IMG/VR virus record: IMGVR_UViG_3300020221_000062
Span: 1-33,675 of that record
Length of the DNA: 33,675 bases
DNA from: a virus
Direction: 5' to 3' (one strand)
This document shows, piece by piece, positions 6,068 to 13,408 of this stretch. Position 1 is the first letter of the stretch. Each line of letters opens with the position of its first letter. Made by a program: the position numbers and the translations under genes. The notes beneath the pieces were generated by a model. That model made no database searches, was not told the DNA's origin, and was given only the letters and a program-made list of their open reading frames with translations.

Positions 6068-6738
6068 TGGCAAATAAAAAGATATATTATTTAGATTATA
6101 ATGATGGACATTTTGGAGATCAACTTTTATATAGAGAGGGAGATCTTTATCATAAATCTTTTGTCTATTCTAAATGTCCTGTGTTTAACCACAAGGCAAA
6201 TAGAACTTTTGTAGCATTCTCTCCAATAGATTTTACAATTAAAGTAGATAAAAAAAATCAATTAATTTTATCGGATAACAACAATTATATTATTTGTGAT
6301 CAAGAGCATTTAATGTCTCCACTTCCAGTAATTCAATTAAATTTTCCTAGATTTTTATTCTGGACTAAAGAATCAAATATTTGGTTTGAATATAAAACTC
6401 ATCCAATGACATCTTTAAATAATAATTTTATTGGTGTTGAAGGATGGTTTAATCTGTCTAATTGGTATAGAAATTCTAGTAATGCTTTTACTATTGTTGA
6501 TGAAAAAAAACCCGTGGTAATAAAAAAAGGTGATCCAATGTTCAGAGTATCTTTTATACCCCCAAATTTTGACGATGGAATTATTTTAAAAAAAATTGAT
6601 GATAAAAATAAAGTAAGTGAAATTTTAGAAAAATATAATTCCAGAGACAATAAAAAATCAAACTGGAAATCAAAATTATTTTCTAAAACTAAAATTCAAA
6701 CATGTCCATTTAAATTTTTACATAAAAGTGATGTTTAA
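6067..6738 (+). CDS. Unrecognised protein, AT-rich gene
   Basis: 223 residues starting MANKKIYYLDYNDGHFGDQL. It looks like a globular beta-rich protein with many aromatic residues; a central part reads WFEYKTHPMTSLNNNFIGVE and then WFNLSNWYRNSSNAFTIVDE, followed by a charged C-terminus. The pattern vaguely recalls DUF6065-type proteins, but I am not confident. Codons are clearly richer in A and T than in phoH before it and the nuclease after it, which may point to separate acquisition. The ATG shares one base with the phoH stop and the last 8 bases overlap the nuclease gene. Confidence 0.75.
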   Translation: MANKKIYYLDYNDGHFGDQLLYREGDLYHKSFVYSKCPVFNHKANRTFVAFSPIDFTIKVDKKNQLILSDNNNYIICDQEHLMSPLPVIQLNFPRFLFWTKESNIWFEYKTHPMTSLNNNFIGVEGWFNLSNWYRNSSNAFTIVDEKKPVVIKKGDPMFRVSFIPPNFDDGIILKKIDDKNKVSEILEKYNSRDNKKSNWKSKLFSKTKIQTCPFKFLHKSDV

Positions 6739-7408
6739 TCATGTAGAACTTGATCTTCCTCAACTTGAGCGAGAGACTATTGATGGTGTGCGATATTATA
6801 AAGTTTCTGATGAAGAGGAACTTCGTAAGTTAGTATCGATTACTTCTGTAACAAGTCATTTTAACAAAGAAATCTTTGCAAAGTGGCGAGCCAGAGTTGG
6901 TGATGCTGAAGCAGATCGTATTACACGAAGATCAACGAGTCGTGGGACAGATACTCATACCTTGATTGAGCAGTATCTGAAGAACATGGATTGCAACTCC
7001 GATGTTCTTCCACTTTCTGAAATGTTGTTTCAGAATGCGATTTCGACTCTGAAGCGTATAAATAATATATACGCTTTGGAAGGTTCTCTATATAGTTTGT
7101 ACCTGGGAATTGCAGGTACGGTTGACTGCATTGCAGAATTTGATGGAGAACTTGCAATTATTGATTTCAAAACGTCAGAGAAACCAAAAAAACGAGAGTG
7201 GATTGATCACTACTTCGTGCAATGTTGTGCTTATGCTTGCATGTTACATGAACTCACTGGAATCTCAGTTAAAAAGTTCGTAATTATTATGACTTGTGAA
7301 AATGGAGATGTTGAAGTTTATGAAGAAAGAGATAAAGCAAAATACATACGTCTTCTTACACAATATATTAAAAAGTTTGTAGACGACAAACTAATGCAGA
7401 TGTCTTGA
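6731..7408 (+). CDS. RecB-like PD-(D/E)XK exonuclease
   Basis: 225 residues with the RecB-type nuclease core: RGTDTH (71-76), a Glu at 118, GTVD (129-132), the central IDFKTS (144-149, catalytic Asp145 and Lys147) and YFVQCCAY (161-168), whose Gln164 is the typical motif of this family. Such single-domain nucleases occur in many T4-like cyanophages and probably act in DNA recombination, repair or host-DNA degradation; the exact substrate is unknown. The start is ATG 6731, inside the end of the previous gene; a GTG lies one codon upstream. A perfect inverted repeat with a TATAAATA sequence lies inside the gene at 7052-7076. Confidence 0.85.
   Translation: MFNHVELDLPQLERETIDGVRYYKVSDEEELRKLVSITSVTSHFNKEIFAKWRARVGDAEADRITRRSTSRGTDTHTLIEQYLKNMDCNSDVLPLSEMLFQNAISTLKRINNIYALEGSLYSLYLGIAGTVDCIAEFDGELAIIDFKTSEKPKKREWIDHYFVQCCAYACMLHELTGISVKKFVIIMTCENGDVEVYEERDKAKYIRLLTQYIKKFVDDKLMQMS
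7052..7076 (+). repeat. Intragenic perfect inverted repeat with late-promoter-like core
   Basis: AAGCGTATA (7052-7060) and TATACGCTT (7068-7076) are perfect inverted copies around AATAATA. The sequence TATAAATA runs from 7057 to 7064. It is inside the nuclease gene, so it could be an internal late promoter for gp33-gp59, an RNA hairpin, or chance. Confidence 0.4.
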
Positions 7409-7414
7409 CAGGCA

Positions 7415-7423
7415 TGTTATAAT
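7415..7423 (+). promoter_or_regulatory. Extended -10 promoter before gp33
   Basis: TGTTATAAT is a perfect -10 box with the TG extension. The nearby TTGACA (7405-7410) is only 7 bases away and cannot be its -35; the hexamer at the right distance (7395-7400) matches poorly. It would drive gp33, gp59, the DUF1825 gene and gp32. Confidence 0.55.
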
Positions 7424-7473
7424 ATTAGTAGAGTTAATAGGATAGTCTATTGCGTATTACAGTTTTGGGCCCG

Positions 7474-7731
7474 ATGGAGAATGAATTAGAAAAGGTATTA
7501 GAGAGTAAGTTTTTCTGTTCTTCTCGTTTTGCACAAGAGATTGAAACACTCGTGCAAACGAATTTGGATATGAATTACATTGATGCTATCGTTCACTTCT
7601 GTGAGACGAATAATATTGATTTGGAATCCGTGCCTAAACTGATTTCAAAACCCCTGAAAGAGAAACTTAAGTACGAGGCAATGGAACTTAACTTTCTCAA
7701 AAAGACTTCCCGTGCAAAATTAGTCTTTTAA
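7474..7731 (+). CDS. gp33: Late-transcription coactivator gp33
   Basis: Gp33 binds the flap of host RNA polymerase and connects the gp55-polymerase to the sliding clamp to activate late promoters. The 85-residue protein ends LSKPL-type then MELNFLKKTSRAKLVF, a C-terminus I recognise from cyanophage gp33 proteins; the helical middle (YIDAIVHFCETNNIDLESVP) fits too. Its place directly upstream of gp59 and gp32 matches the T4 33-59-32 gene group. The ATG at 7474 gives the usual length; a TTG at 7450 in the same frame would add 8 residues (MRITVLGP) that do not resemble the family. Late motifs elsewhere in the window are its expected targets. Confidence 0.82.
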   Translation: MENELEKVLESKFFCSSRFAQEIETLVQTNLDMNYIDAIVHFCETNNIDLESVPKLISKPLKEKLKYEAMELNFLKKTSRAKLVF

Positions 7732-7787
7732 TTCCATTTTGGGGGGGAAAAATTCTCCGGCAAAAAATCCTTATATTACTTTTTTGA

Positions 7788-8384
7788 ATGAATCCCTTTG
7801 AAGTTTATAAAACATATCTTGCTCTTAAAAACCACTTTACCAAACCAGAATACGACTATCAAAAATATTGTGGTAAGGTAAAAGCCAATCTTCAGTCATT
7901 TTATAAAAGGCGAGATAGATTCTTTTATGAGAAGATTTCGAGAAATAAAGACGATCATGAGATTATTGAGTTTTTTGTCTCAAATTTCGTATCTGCCTCA
8001 GATCCTGCCAATTTGTGGATTGGTAGTATTATAAGAGAAGGAGATAAAACTCACAAAGAATGGCAAAAACGCCAACAAAGTCTATCCTATCAATTTAAAG
8101 AACAATCAGAAGAATTGTTCAAGACACATAAATTTGAGGATGTTTTCAATTGCACGAAAGGACATCCTCCTGTTCTAAAGATGTTCCTGAGCGGGAAGAT
8201 TAGCCTGGAAACCCTGGTGATCTATGATAGAATATTCATGTTCAGGAACAAATTTGACAAGAAATTGATGGATCCCGTGTGGGAAACCGTCAGTCTAAAA
8301 ATTAAAAAATACAACCCATTTCTAAATATTGATGTATTCCGTTATCGTAAAATCTTGAAGGAAATTATTGTAGGAGACGCATGA
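7788..8384 (+). CDS. gp59: DNA helicase loader gp59
   Basis: Gp59 loads the replicative helicase gp41 onto forked DNA covered by gp32. The 198-residue protein keeps the T4 pattern: N-terminal NPFEVYKTYLALKNHF, then SFYKRRDRFFYEKIS (T4 has a similar YQKRRDKYFFQKLS segment), FFVSNFVSASDPANLWIG (T4 ISNLVANQDAWIG) and a C-terminal helical part. T4 gp59 is 217 residues. The start has no clear Shine-Dalgarno; the 56 bases before it contain a run of seven G residues at 7741-7747. It overlaps the next gene in an ATGA junction. Confidence 0.9.
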   Translation: MNPFEVYKTYLALKNHFTKPEYDYQKYCGKVKANLQSFYKRRDRFFYEKISRNKDDHEIIEFFVSNFVSASDPANLWIGSIIREGDKTHKEWQKRQQSLSYQFKEQSEELFKTHKFEDVFNCTKGHPPVLKMFLSGKISLETLVIYDRIFMFRNKFDKKLMDPVWETVSLKIKKYNPFLNIDVFRYRKILKEIIVGDA

Positions 8385-8725
8385 GCTTTTTTGATTCCGA
8401 AGTTGTCCGCGCTGAGATGACTGAAATTTCCGAATTACAAGAGGAAATTTATAAAAATGTGTTTAGTTTCTTTAGAATGTCCAAAGAAGCAAAGAAAAAT
8501 CATGTTGAATTAATGCAAAGACTGTTGGAAAAACAACAGATTCTTTACACTCGTTTGAGTTTATCAGATGATCCTGAAGCTCAGCAAATGAAGGAAAGAA
8601 TCTCCGAGTCTGCTACAATGATGGGACTTCCTCCCAATGTTGATATGAATGTCATCTTCAACAACATGTCTCAGTTGATTGAATCCATGAAGGAAAAGAT
8701 TGACAAAGACGAAACTTCCGTCTAG
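8381..8725 (+). CDS. DUF1825 family protein
   Basis: 114 residues starting MSFFDSEVVRAEMTEISELQ. This closely resembles the DUF1825 family, small helical proteins found in nearly all cyanobacteria and in many of their T4-like phages; the FFDSE start, the RLLEKQQILYTRLSLSDDPE segment and MMGLPPNVDMNVIFNNMSQL are typical. The function is unknown. It begins on the gp59 stop (ATGA) and sits between gp59 and gp32, genes that are adjacent in T4, so it may act with the replication complex. It was probably acquired from a host. Confidence 0.88.
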   Translation: MSFFDSEVVRAEMTEISELQEEIYKNVFSFFRMSKEAKKNHVELMQRLLEKQQILYTRLSLSDDPEAQQMKERISESATMMGLPPNVDMNVIFNNMSQLIESMKEKIDKDETSV

Positions 8726-8773
8726 AATGATGGAGTACACAAAGGCCAAATCCAACAAATACGAGGTACACAA

Positions 8774-9721
8774 ATGTCGTTTGCTAATCTGAAAAAGCAA
8801 TCTAAACTCGGTTCGCTCACCGATAAACTTGTCAAAGAAGTTGAAAAAATGAGCACTTCTGGTGGTGGAGCAGATGAACGCTTCTGGAAACCAGAAATGG
8901 ATAAAACTGGTGTTGGTTCAGCAGTTATCCGTTTTCTTCCCGCTCCTGATGGCGAAGAAATGCCCTGGGTGAAGATATATTCTCATGCATTCCAAGGAAA
9001 TGGAGGCTGGTATATTGAAAACAGTCTGACAACTCTGGGACAGAAAGATCCTGTTTCTGAGCACAATCGTGAACTGTGGAACAGTGGCAGCGAAAAGGAT
9101 AAAGAGACTGTTCGTAAGCAGAAGCGTAAACTGTCCTACTATTCCAACATTTACGTTGTGAAGGATCCTGCAAATCCTCAGAACGAAGGTAAAGTTTTCC
9201 TGTTCAAGTTCGGCAAGAAGATCTTTGACAAGATTCTGAATGCAATGCAGCCAGAGTTTGAAGATGAAGAACCAATCAATCCCTTTGATTTCTGGACTGG
9301 TGCTAACTTCCGCCTGAAAATCCGTAAGGTTGAAGGTTACTGGAACTACGATAAGTCGGAGTTTGATTCTTCTTCTCCTCTTTTGGAAGATGATGATGCA
9401 CTGGAAGCACTCTGGAAGAAAGAGTATTCTCTGTCTGCACTTGTTGCACCAGATCAATTCAAGTCTTATGAAGATCTTGAGAAGCGTCTGGGATATGTTC
9501 TCGGACAGAAAGGTGCTGCTGCAAAAGCAAAGGTGATGGAAGAAGAGGAAGAGTATGAGTCCTATAACTCAACTCCCTCCAAGGAAGAGAGTGTGATGGA
9601 AGAACTGGAAGAGTCTTATCGCAAGAGCAAGTCTACTCCTTCGCTTCCTAAACTGTCATCTGAGAAAGATGAAGACGAAGATGATGCAATGCGTTACTTC
9701 CAGAAACTCGTGGATGATTGA
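8774..9721 (+). CDS. gp32: Single-stranded DNA-binding protein gp32
   Basis: Gp32 coats single-stranded DNA cooperatively and organises phage replication, recombination and repair. The 315-residue protein has the basic N-terminal cooperativity region (FANLKKQSKLGSLTDKL), an OB-fold core with GGWYIENS and the near-T4 stretch NIYVVKDPANPQNEGKVF then KFGKKIFDKI, and an acidic tail (EDEDDAMRYFQKLVDD) that in T4 recruits partner proteins. The zinc ligands of T4 are not all kept: His71 aligns with the T4 His, but the CPVC pair is replaced by DPVS (92-95) and the first Cys by Asn/Ser. Its stop codon directly abuts the stop of gp53 on the other strand. Confidence 0.96.
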   Translation: MSFANLKKQSKLGSLTDKLVKEVEKMSTSGGGADERFWKPEMDKTGVGSAVIRFLPAPDGEEMPWVKIYSHAFQGNGGWYIENSLTTLGQKDPVSEHNRELWNSGSEKDKETVRKQKRKLSYYSNIYVVKDPANPQNEGKVFLFKFGKKIFDKILNAMQPEFEDEEPINPFDFWTGANFRLKIRKVEGYWNYDKSEFDSSSPLLEDDDALEALWKKEYSLSALVAPDQFKSYEDLEKRLGYVLGQKGAAAKAKVMEEEEEYESYNSTPSKEESVMEELEESYRKSKSTPSLPKLSSEKDEDEDDAMRYFQKLVDD

Positions 9722-10390
9722 TCACTCGTAGAGTCTGATATTATCTCCTTTCTTCAGGGTGCGGCTCACATATTGAGTCGCACCTTCTTTGTATATCATT
9801 GTATCTTGAAGATCATTGAAGATAACATTCAAATAATCTGGTTTCAGTAAAAAGATATTTCTTTTCTCATCTTGAATTAAATCTTCGTACTGATAGTTTG
9901 TGACTTCGGTTGTAATATTAGTTCGAGTAACTTCTTGTCCTATGATATCATCATAATATGTTACTGAATAGTTTTGTTCAACCTGGAGTCCTTTTGGAAG
10001 AATAACAATTCCTGCACTATTTTTAACTTCGATGGTTTCATAGTGATGAACCGCATTTAAATTTGCATATGAACCATACTTTTCAATTAAATACTTATCA
10101 AAAACTTCTTGAGTCATTGGCCATTCAGTTTGAATGTTCAAGATGTTATTTGCAAGCAGAACTACCCAATCAAGAGTATCTTCTCCATAAATCTTGAAAG
10201 CAACTTGATCTGGACGTTCGTCGCCAATGATTGAATACTTTGTAAAGAATGCTAAGTTTTGAAAGATATCTTCTCTAAACTTTGCTCTTTTAAAGAGATT
10301 CTTAACAGCAGCATAATCTGAAATGTTTTTCTCGTCAGCATTGCGACTGACGTAATCAAAATTAGGAACGTTGCGGAAGTATGCTGACAT
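9722..10390 (-). CDS. gp53: Baseplate wedge protein gp53
   Basis: 222 residues starting MSAYFRNVPNFDYVSRNADE. Gp53 joins the wedges in the T4 baseplate. The N-terminus (YFRNVPNFDYVSR), the DYAAVKNLFKRAKFREDIFQ segment and the part with PDQVAFKIYGEDTLDWVVLL and NNILNIQTEWPM are typical of cyanophage gp53. Its start lies one base from the stop of gp48, so the two are co-translated. Its stop is back to back with that of gp32 with no space for a terminator. Confidence 0.9.
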   Translation of the reverse strand: MSAYFRNVPNFDYVSRNADEKNISDYAAVKNLFKRAKFREDIFQNLAFFTKYSIIGDERPDQVAFKIYGEDTLDWVVLLANNILNIQTEWPMTQEVFDKYLIEKYGSYANLNAVHHYETIEVKNSAGIVILPKGLQVEQNYSVTYYDDIIGQEVTRTNITTEVTNYQYEDLIQDEKRNIFLLKPDYLNVIFNDLQDTMIYKEGATQYVSRTLKKGDNIRLYE

Positions 10391-10391
10391 T

Positions 10392-11732
10392 TTAGTAACC
10401 TATCATTGTATCTTTGTTCTCATCAAGTTTTGTATAATCATCCTCAAAGATTGGATCGATTTCACTAAAAGATAATGTAAGTTCGTATGCTGTCATGGCA
10501 CCATCATAAAATGTTGCATAATTTCCTGCAGGAGTATAATTTACATTGCAATTTGTAAGAGCACAAGTTTTAATTTTATTCATCCATGGATGATCTTCAT
10601 TTGTTTCGCGTAATTGATAAGAAATATCAAAAATATTTGGTGCTTTTAAAAAGAGATTTGTTTTTGCTCTCTGAACTGCCATTCCTTGCTTAAAGAATCG
10701 AATGATTTTTCTAATTTCTTTTGATTCTTTTTCCTCACGAGCAGATAATGTAAAACTAAATGAAAATGTTCTCAATTGTGGGCCATTAAAAAGAAGTTCA
10801 AGGTTGGGGTTTAGAACTGCTCCAGTAACCCTTGAGAAAAAGGTTTTGTTTCCACCTGCTGCTTCTCCTGCAAAAAATGCAGCAGCTGCTGCTTTTAATT
10901 CTGGTGATGCGTTTTGTAATCCTTTTGCAACATCTCTTAAAGATTGTTCTGCACCCATAACTCCATTTTTTATCGCACCATATGAAGCTGCAGCCGCGAG
11001 GGCTTGAAGAGCAGTCATTTCATCACCACCCCAATTTACAGTATTTTGATCACTAATTGTTGGAGAAATTGGTAAAAATACAGATCCGAATATTTCTTTT
11101 TGATTATCTTTTGTTGAGATATTAGAACCAGAAAAAGTTCCGAAATTTTGCCCAATTCCAATTTTTTTGGGAGCATACCTATACATTGTAAATTTAATTC
11201 TGTCTTGATTTTCTGGAAAATCAATTGGATATTTAAGTGGTTGTCCTGCGTTATAATAATCGGTGCGTATTTCTGCAGATGAGATGCTTTGATTTAGCGT
11301 TGATAGATCTCTGATTCCAGTTGTTGCGTCTTCTAGAGTAAATAATGATCCCGATTCCACAGCTGCAGCTTGTTGCTTTTCAACTAATGAATTATATGGT
11401 TGATATGAGTTAGCATCCTTAAATCCTTGTTTTTGATTATCTGGAAGTTTATTAATTATTGTAGTTGTATTTTTAGTAAAAGTTTCTTGATTTTGATTTA
11501 GTAAAGCACCAAACGTTTCTGTACTACTAAACCCTACTCCAGAGGGTAGAACATCGTCATTAGATCCAAGTGGTTCAAATTTTTTATTTGTTATATTCCA
11601 TTCATATAAGGTATTATTATTTTTATCTACAATTCTTGGAGGTGTTGTTGGATTACTTGGATCGATAGCAGTCTTTACCGTTGCTGTTCCAGTGGCAGTT
11701 TTGATTGGATATGGTGTATACTGTATTGCCAT
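10392..11732 (-). CDS. gp48: Baseplate tail-tube cap protein gp48
   Basis: 446 residues. Gp48 caps the baseplate hub and provides the platform on which the tail tube starts. The N-terminal half is rich in Pro, Thr and Asn and varies between phages. The C-terminal half carries the recognisable part: NPNLELLFNGPQLRTFSFSF, then SKEIRKIIRFFKQGMAVQRA, KTCALTNCNVNYTPAGNYAT and LTLSFSEIDPIFEDDY, all matching gp48 proteins of T4-like cyanophages. It is longer than T4 gp48 (about 364), the extra length being N-terminal. There is an 18-base gap to the upstream gene with no clear Shine-Dalgarno. Confidence 0.88.
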   Translation of the reverse strand: MAIQYTPYPIKTATGTATVKTAIDPSNPTTPPRIVDKNNNTLYEWNITNKKFEPLGSNDDVLPSGVGFSSTETFGALLNQNQETFTKNTTTIINKLPDNQKQGFKDANSYQPYNSLVEKQQAAAVESGSLFTLEDATTGIRDLSTLNQSISSAEIRTDYYNAGQPLKYPIDFPENQDRIKFTMYRYAPKKIGIGQNFGTFSGSNISTKDNQKEIFGSVFLPISPTISDQNTVNWGGDEMTALQALAAAASYGAIKNGVMGAEQSLRDVAKGLQNASPELKAAAAAFFAGEAAGGNKTFFSRVTGAVLNPNLELLFNGPQLRTFSFSFTLSAREEKESKEIRKIIRFFKQGMAVQRAKTNLFLKAPNIFDISYQLRETNEDHPWMNKIKTCALTNCNVNYTPAGNYATFYDGAMTAYELTLSFSEIDPIFEDDYTKLDENKDTMIGY

Positions 11733-11750
11733 TAGATAGAACTTTTTTAT

Positions 11751-12122
11751 CTATTTAGTGACGAACTTTTCAAACCTCAATGATCTCAAATACTCAAGTT
11801 CATTTGCTCTAATCGTATGCATTTTACCAACAACTTCAATCCAAGTATAATTTCGCATTGCTAACCAGTGATAATTAAAAGCCTTGAATCCCCATCGCTC
11901 AATTGCGGTAACTTGAACTAATGGATGTTCATCATAAGTAATATCTGGTGTTTTGGGAAGATATATGAACGTATAATATCCACCAATATCAGGAATATAT
12001 TCACTTTCAGTAAAAACCTCCAGAATGTTCATCATAATGAGTTCTGGATTATTCAATCCTTTAATTTTTTTCTTGAGTTTCGCAACTCTAGTTGATGCAC
12101 TTTGTCCGAAACCTTCTGCCAT
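11751..12122 (-). CDS. Conserved structural-module protein of unknown function
   Basis: 123 residues starting MAEGFGQSASTRVAKLKKKI, with a basic helical N-terminus and a later beta-rich part (YTFIYLPKTPDITYDEHPLV, then VTAIERWGFKAFNYHW). Not recognised by family name. It sits between gp48 and gp4 in a minus-strand operon, its ATG overlapping the gp4 stop by one base, so a role in baseplate or head-tail assembly is likely. The order gp4, this gene, gp48, gp53 is familiar from T4-like cyanophages. Confidence 0.75.
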   Translation of the reverse strand: MAEGFGQSASTRVAKLKKKIKGLNNPELIMMNILEVFTESEYIPDIGGYYTFIYLPKTPDITYDEHPLVQVTAIERWGFKAFNYHWLAMRNYTWIEVVGKMHTIRANELEYLRSLRFEKFVTK

Positions 12123-12565
12123 TACTTGATACCGAGTTCTTCCTCTGTAATAATTTTAAACTCGATCATGTGATCTTTACAGAATTCAACTGCTGCTTTC
12201 CATTTAGCTTGGTTAGTTGCATAAGTATAAACTTCAGTTAGATATGATTTAGTCGTTCTTGATCTTGGTTTAGGTGGTTGAGTTTGTTTTTTAGGTTTAA
12301 TCTCAATCACATATTTTTTGATTTCTCCATTCTGCTCACGAACTTTAATAATAAAATCTGGAAAATATGTCCTCACTCTTTGCTTAACAGGATCATAGTA
12401 TTTGATGCGAATTTCTTCAGATCCCCAAGCGATGATACTTTCGTTCAAATCGCACCAATGACAAAACTTGCGTTCCCAACTACTTCTGCAGATAATATTA
12501 TTTGGATCGCCTTGATATTTTTTTGGATACGATGGAATATAACGACTTTTGATGCTTTCGCCCAT
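12122..12565 (-). CDS. gp4: Head completion protein gp4 (nuclease fold)
   Basis: 147 residues. T4 gp4 (also called gp50) completes DNA-filled heads before tail attachment. The protein has a TnsA-like PD-(D/E)XK fold signature: SSWERKFCHWC with Glu31, YFPDF with Asp70, and VIEIKPKKQ with Glu88 and Lys90. The C-terminal part (AKWKAAVEFCKDHMIEFKII) is typical of the family. All three catalytic positions are present, so it may trim DNA; activity is inference. It is the first gene of the minus-strand operon; the 38-base gap to gp54 is AT-rich and must hold two divergent promoters or their ends, though I see no exact NATAAATA in it. Confidence 0.87.
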   Translation of the reverse strand: MGESIKSRYIPSYPKKYQGDPNNIICRSSWERKFCHWCDLNESIIAWGSEEIRIKYYDPVKQRVRTYFPDFIIKVREQNGEIKKYVIEIKPKKQTQPPKPRSRTTKSYLTEVYTYATNQAKWKAAVEFCKDHMIEFKIITEEELGIK

Positions 12566-12603
12566 TATCTTACATACATAATATATACCGTAAAAGTATT
12601 TAG

Positions 12604-13377
12604 ATGGCAGGAATCAAACCATCAATTAAAAAGATAGATGATATAAAACATCAGTTACTGCAACCAGCATTAACTTCTCATTATATTTGTTCGATTGAAT
12701 TTCCTGTTGAAGGAAATTTTGATACGATTTTATCTGATAATGGATTCTCTAGAGGTGGAATAAGAGATTTGTTGTCCATTTCTTGCACCGAAGCAAGTCT
12801 TCCAGGATCTTCATTAGCGACTCATGAACTTAATAATGATTTTACTGGAATAACACAAAAACATGCATATCGTAGATTGTATGATGATCGTGCAGACTTT
12901 ACTTTTTATGTGGATCAAGATTATAGTCAAATTAGAATTTTTGAAATGTGGGTAAGGTACATTGCTGGAGAACAAAATGCATTTGGTGAAGGAAATAATC
13001 TTTCATATAAAGTAAATTACCCTAAAAATTATAAAGCACCAGCAATTTATATTACTAAATTTGAAAGAGACTTTGGAACAGAAAAGTCTAAAAATAAAAC
13101 CATGGAATATGCGTTTATTAATGCATTTCCCGTAGCAGTGAATTCTATTCCAGTTTCATATGATAGTTCTTCATTACTGAAAACTACAGTAGCATTTGCT
13201 TATGATCGATATATTGCAAATAATGTAAGATCTGAAAAAGCACCAATCAATGATTCAATTGCTGGAATTCCTCAAAATCCAAATTCCTTAAATTTATATG
13301 GTTCTAGGCCAACAGATATTCCTAGAACAGTTCAATTAGATCCAAATAGGCCTACATTAGCTCAGTTGAACGAGTAA
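12604..13377 (+). CDS. gp54: Baseplate tail-tube initiator gp54
   Basis: 257 residues. Gp54 forms the ring on gp48 from which gp19 tube subunits polymerise. Family hallmarks are LLSISCTEASLPGSSLATHE, then NNDFTGITQKHAYRRLYDDR, DFTFYVDQDY, and later YAFINAFPVAVNSIPVSYDS followed by TTVAFAYDRY. These match cyanophage proteins annotated as gp54 and share the tube-protein fold, so gp19-like assignment is the main alternative; position next to gp48 and length favour gp54. It reads away from gp4 across a 38-base divergent gap. Confidence 0.82.
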   Translation: MAGIKPSIKKIDDIKHQLLQPALTSHYICSIEFPVEGNFDTILSDNGFSRGGIRDLLSISCTEASLPGSSLATHELNNDFTGITQKHAYRRLYDDRADFTFYVDQDYSQIRIFEMWVRYIAGEQNAFGEGNNLSYKVNYPKNYKAPAIYITKFERDFGTEKSKNKTMEYAFINAFPVAVNSIPVSYDSSSLLKTTVAFAYDRYIANNVRSEKAPINDSIAGIPQNPNSLNLYGSRPTDIPRTVQLDPNRPTLAQLNE

Positions 13378-13383
13378 TAAATA
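13376..13383 (+). promoter_or_regulatory. Late promoter before gp26
   Basis: AATAAATA overlaps the end of the gp54 stop codon and lies 25 bases before the gp26 ATG. It fits the NATAAATA pattern at a suitable distance. Confidence 0.5.
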
Positions 13384-13408
13384 ATCATACTGAATTTTAT
13401 AGGTTGTC

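Noticed and set aside
7405-7423. TTGACA next to TATAAT as a full promoter
   Set aside because: The spacing is only 7 bases; only the extended -10 box is kept.
7741-7747. Run of seven G bases before gp59
   Set aside because: Striking in AT-rich DNA but with no partner sequence or known role; may be a sequencing homopolymer.
8918-9457. 179-codon minus-strand ORF over gp32
   Set aside because: Antisense shadow of a clear gp32 gene; its translation has no recognisable pattern.
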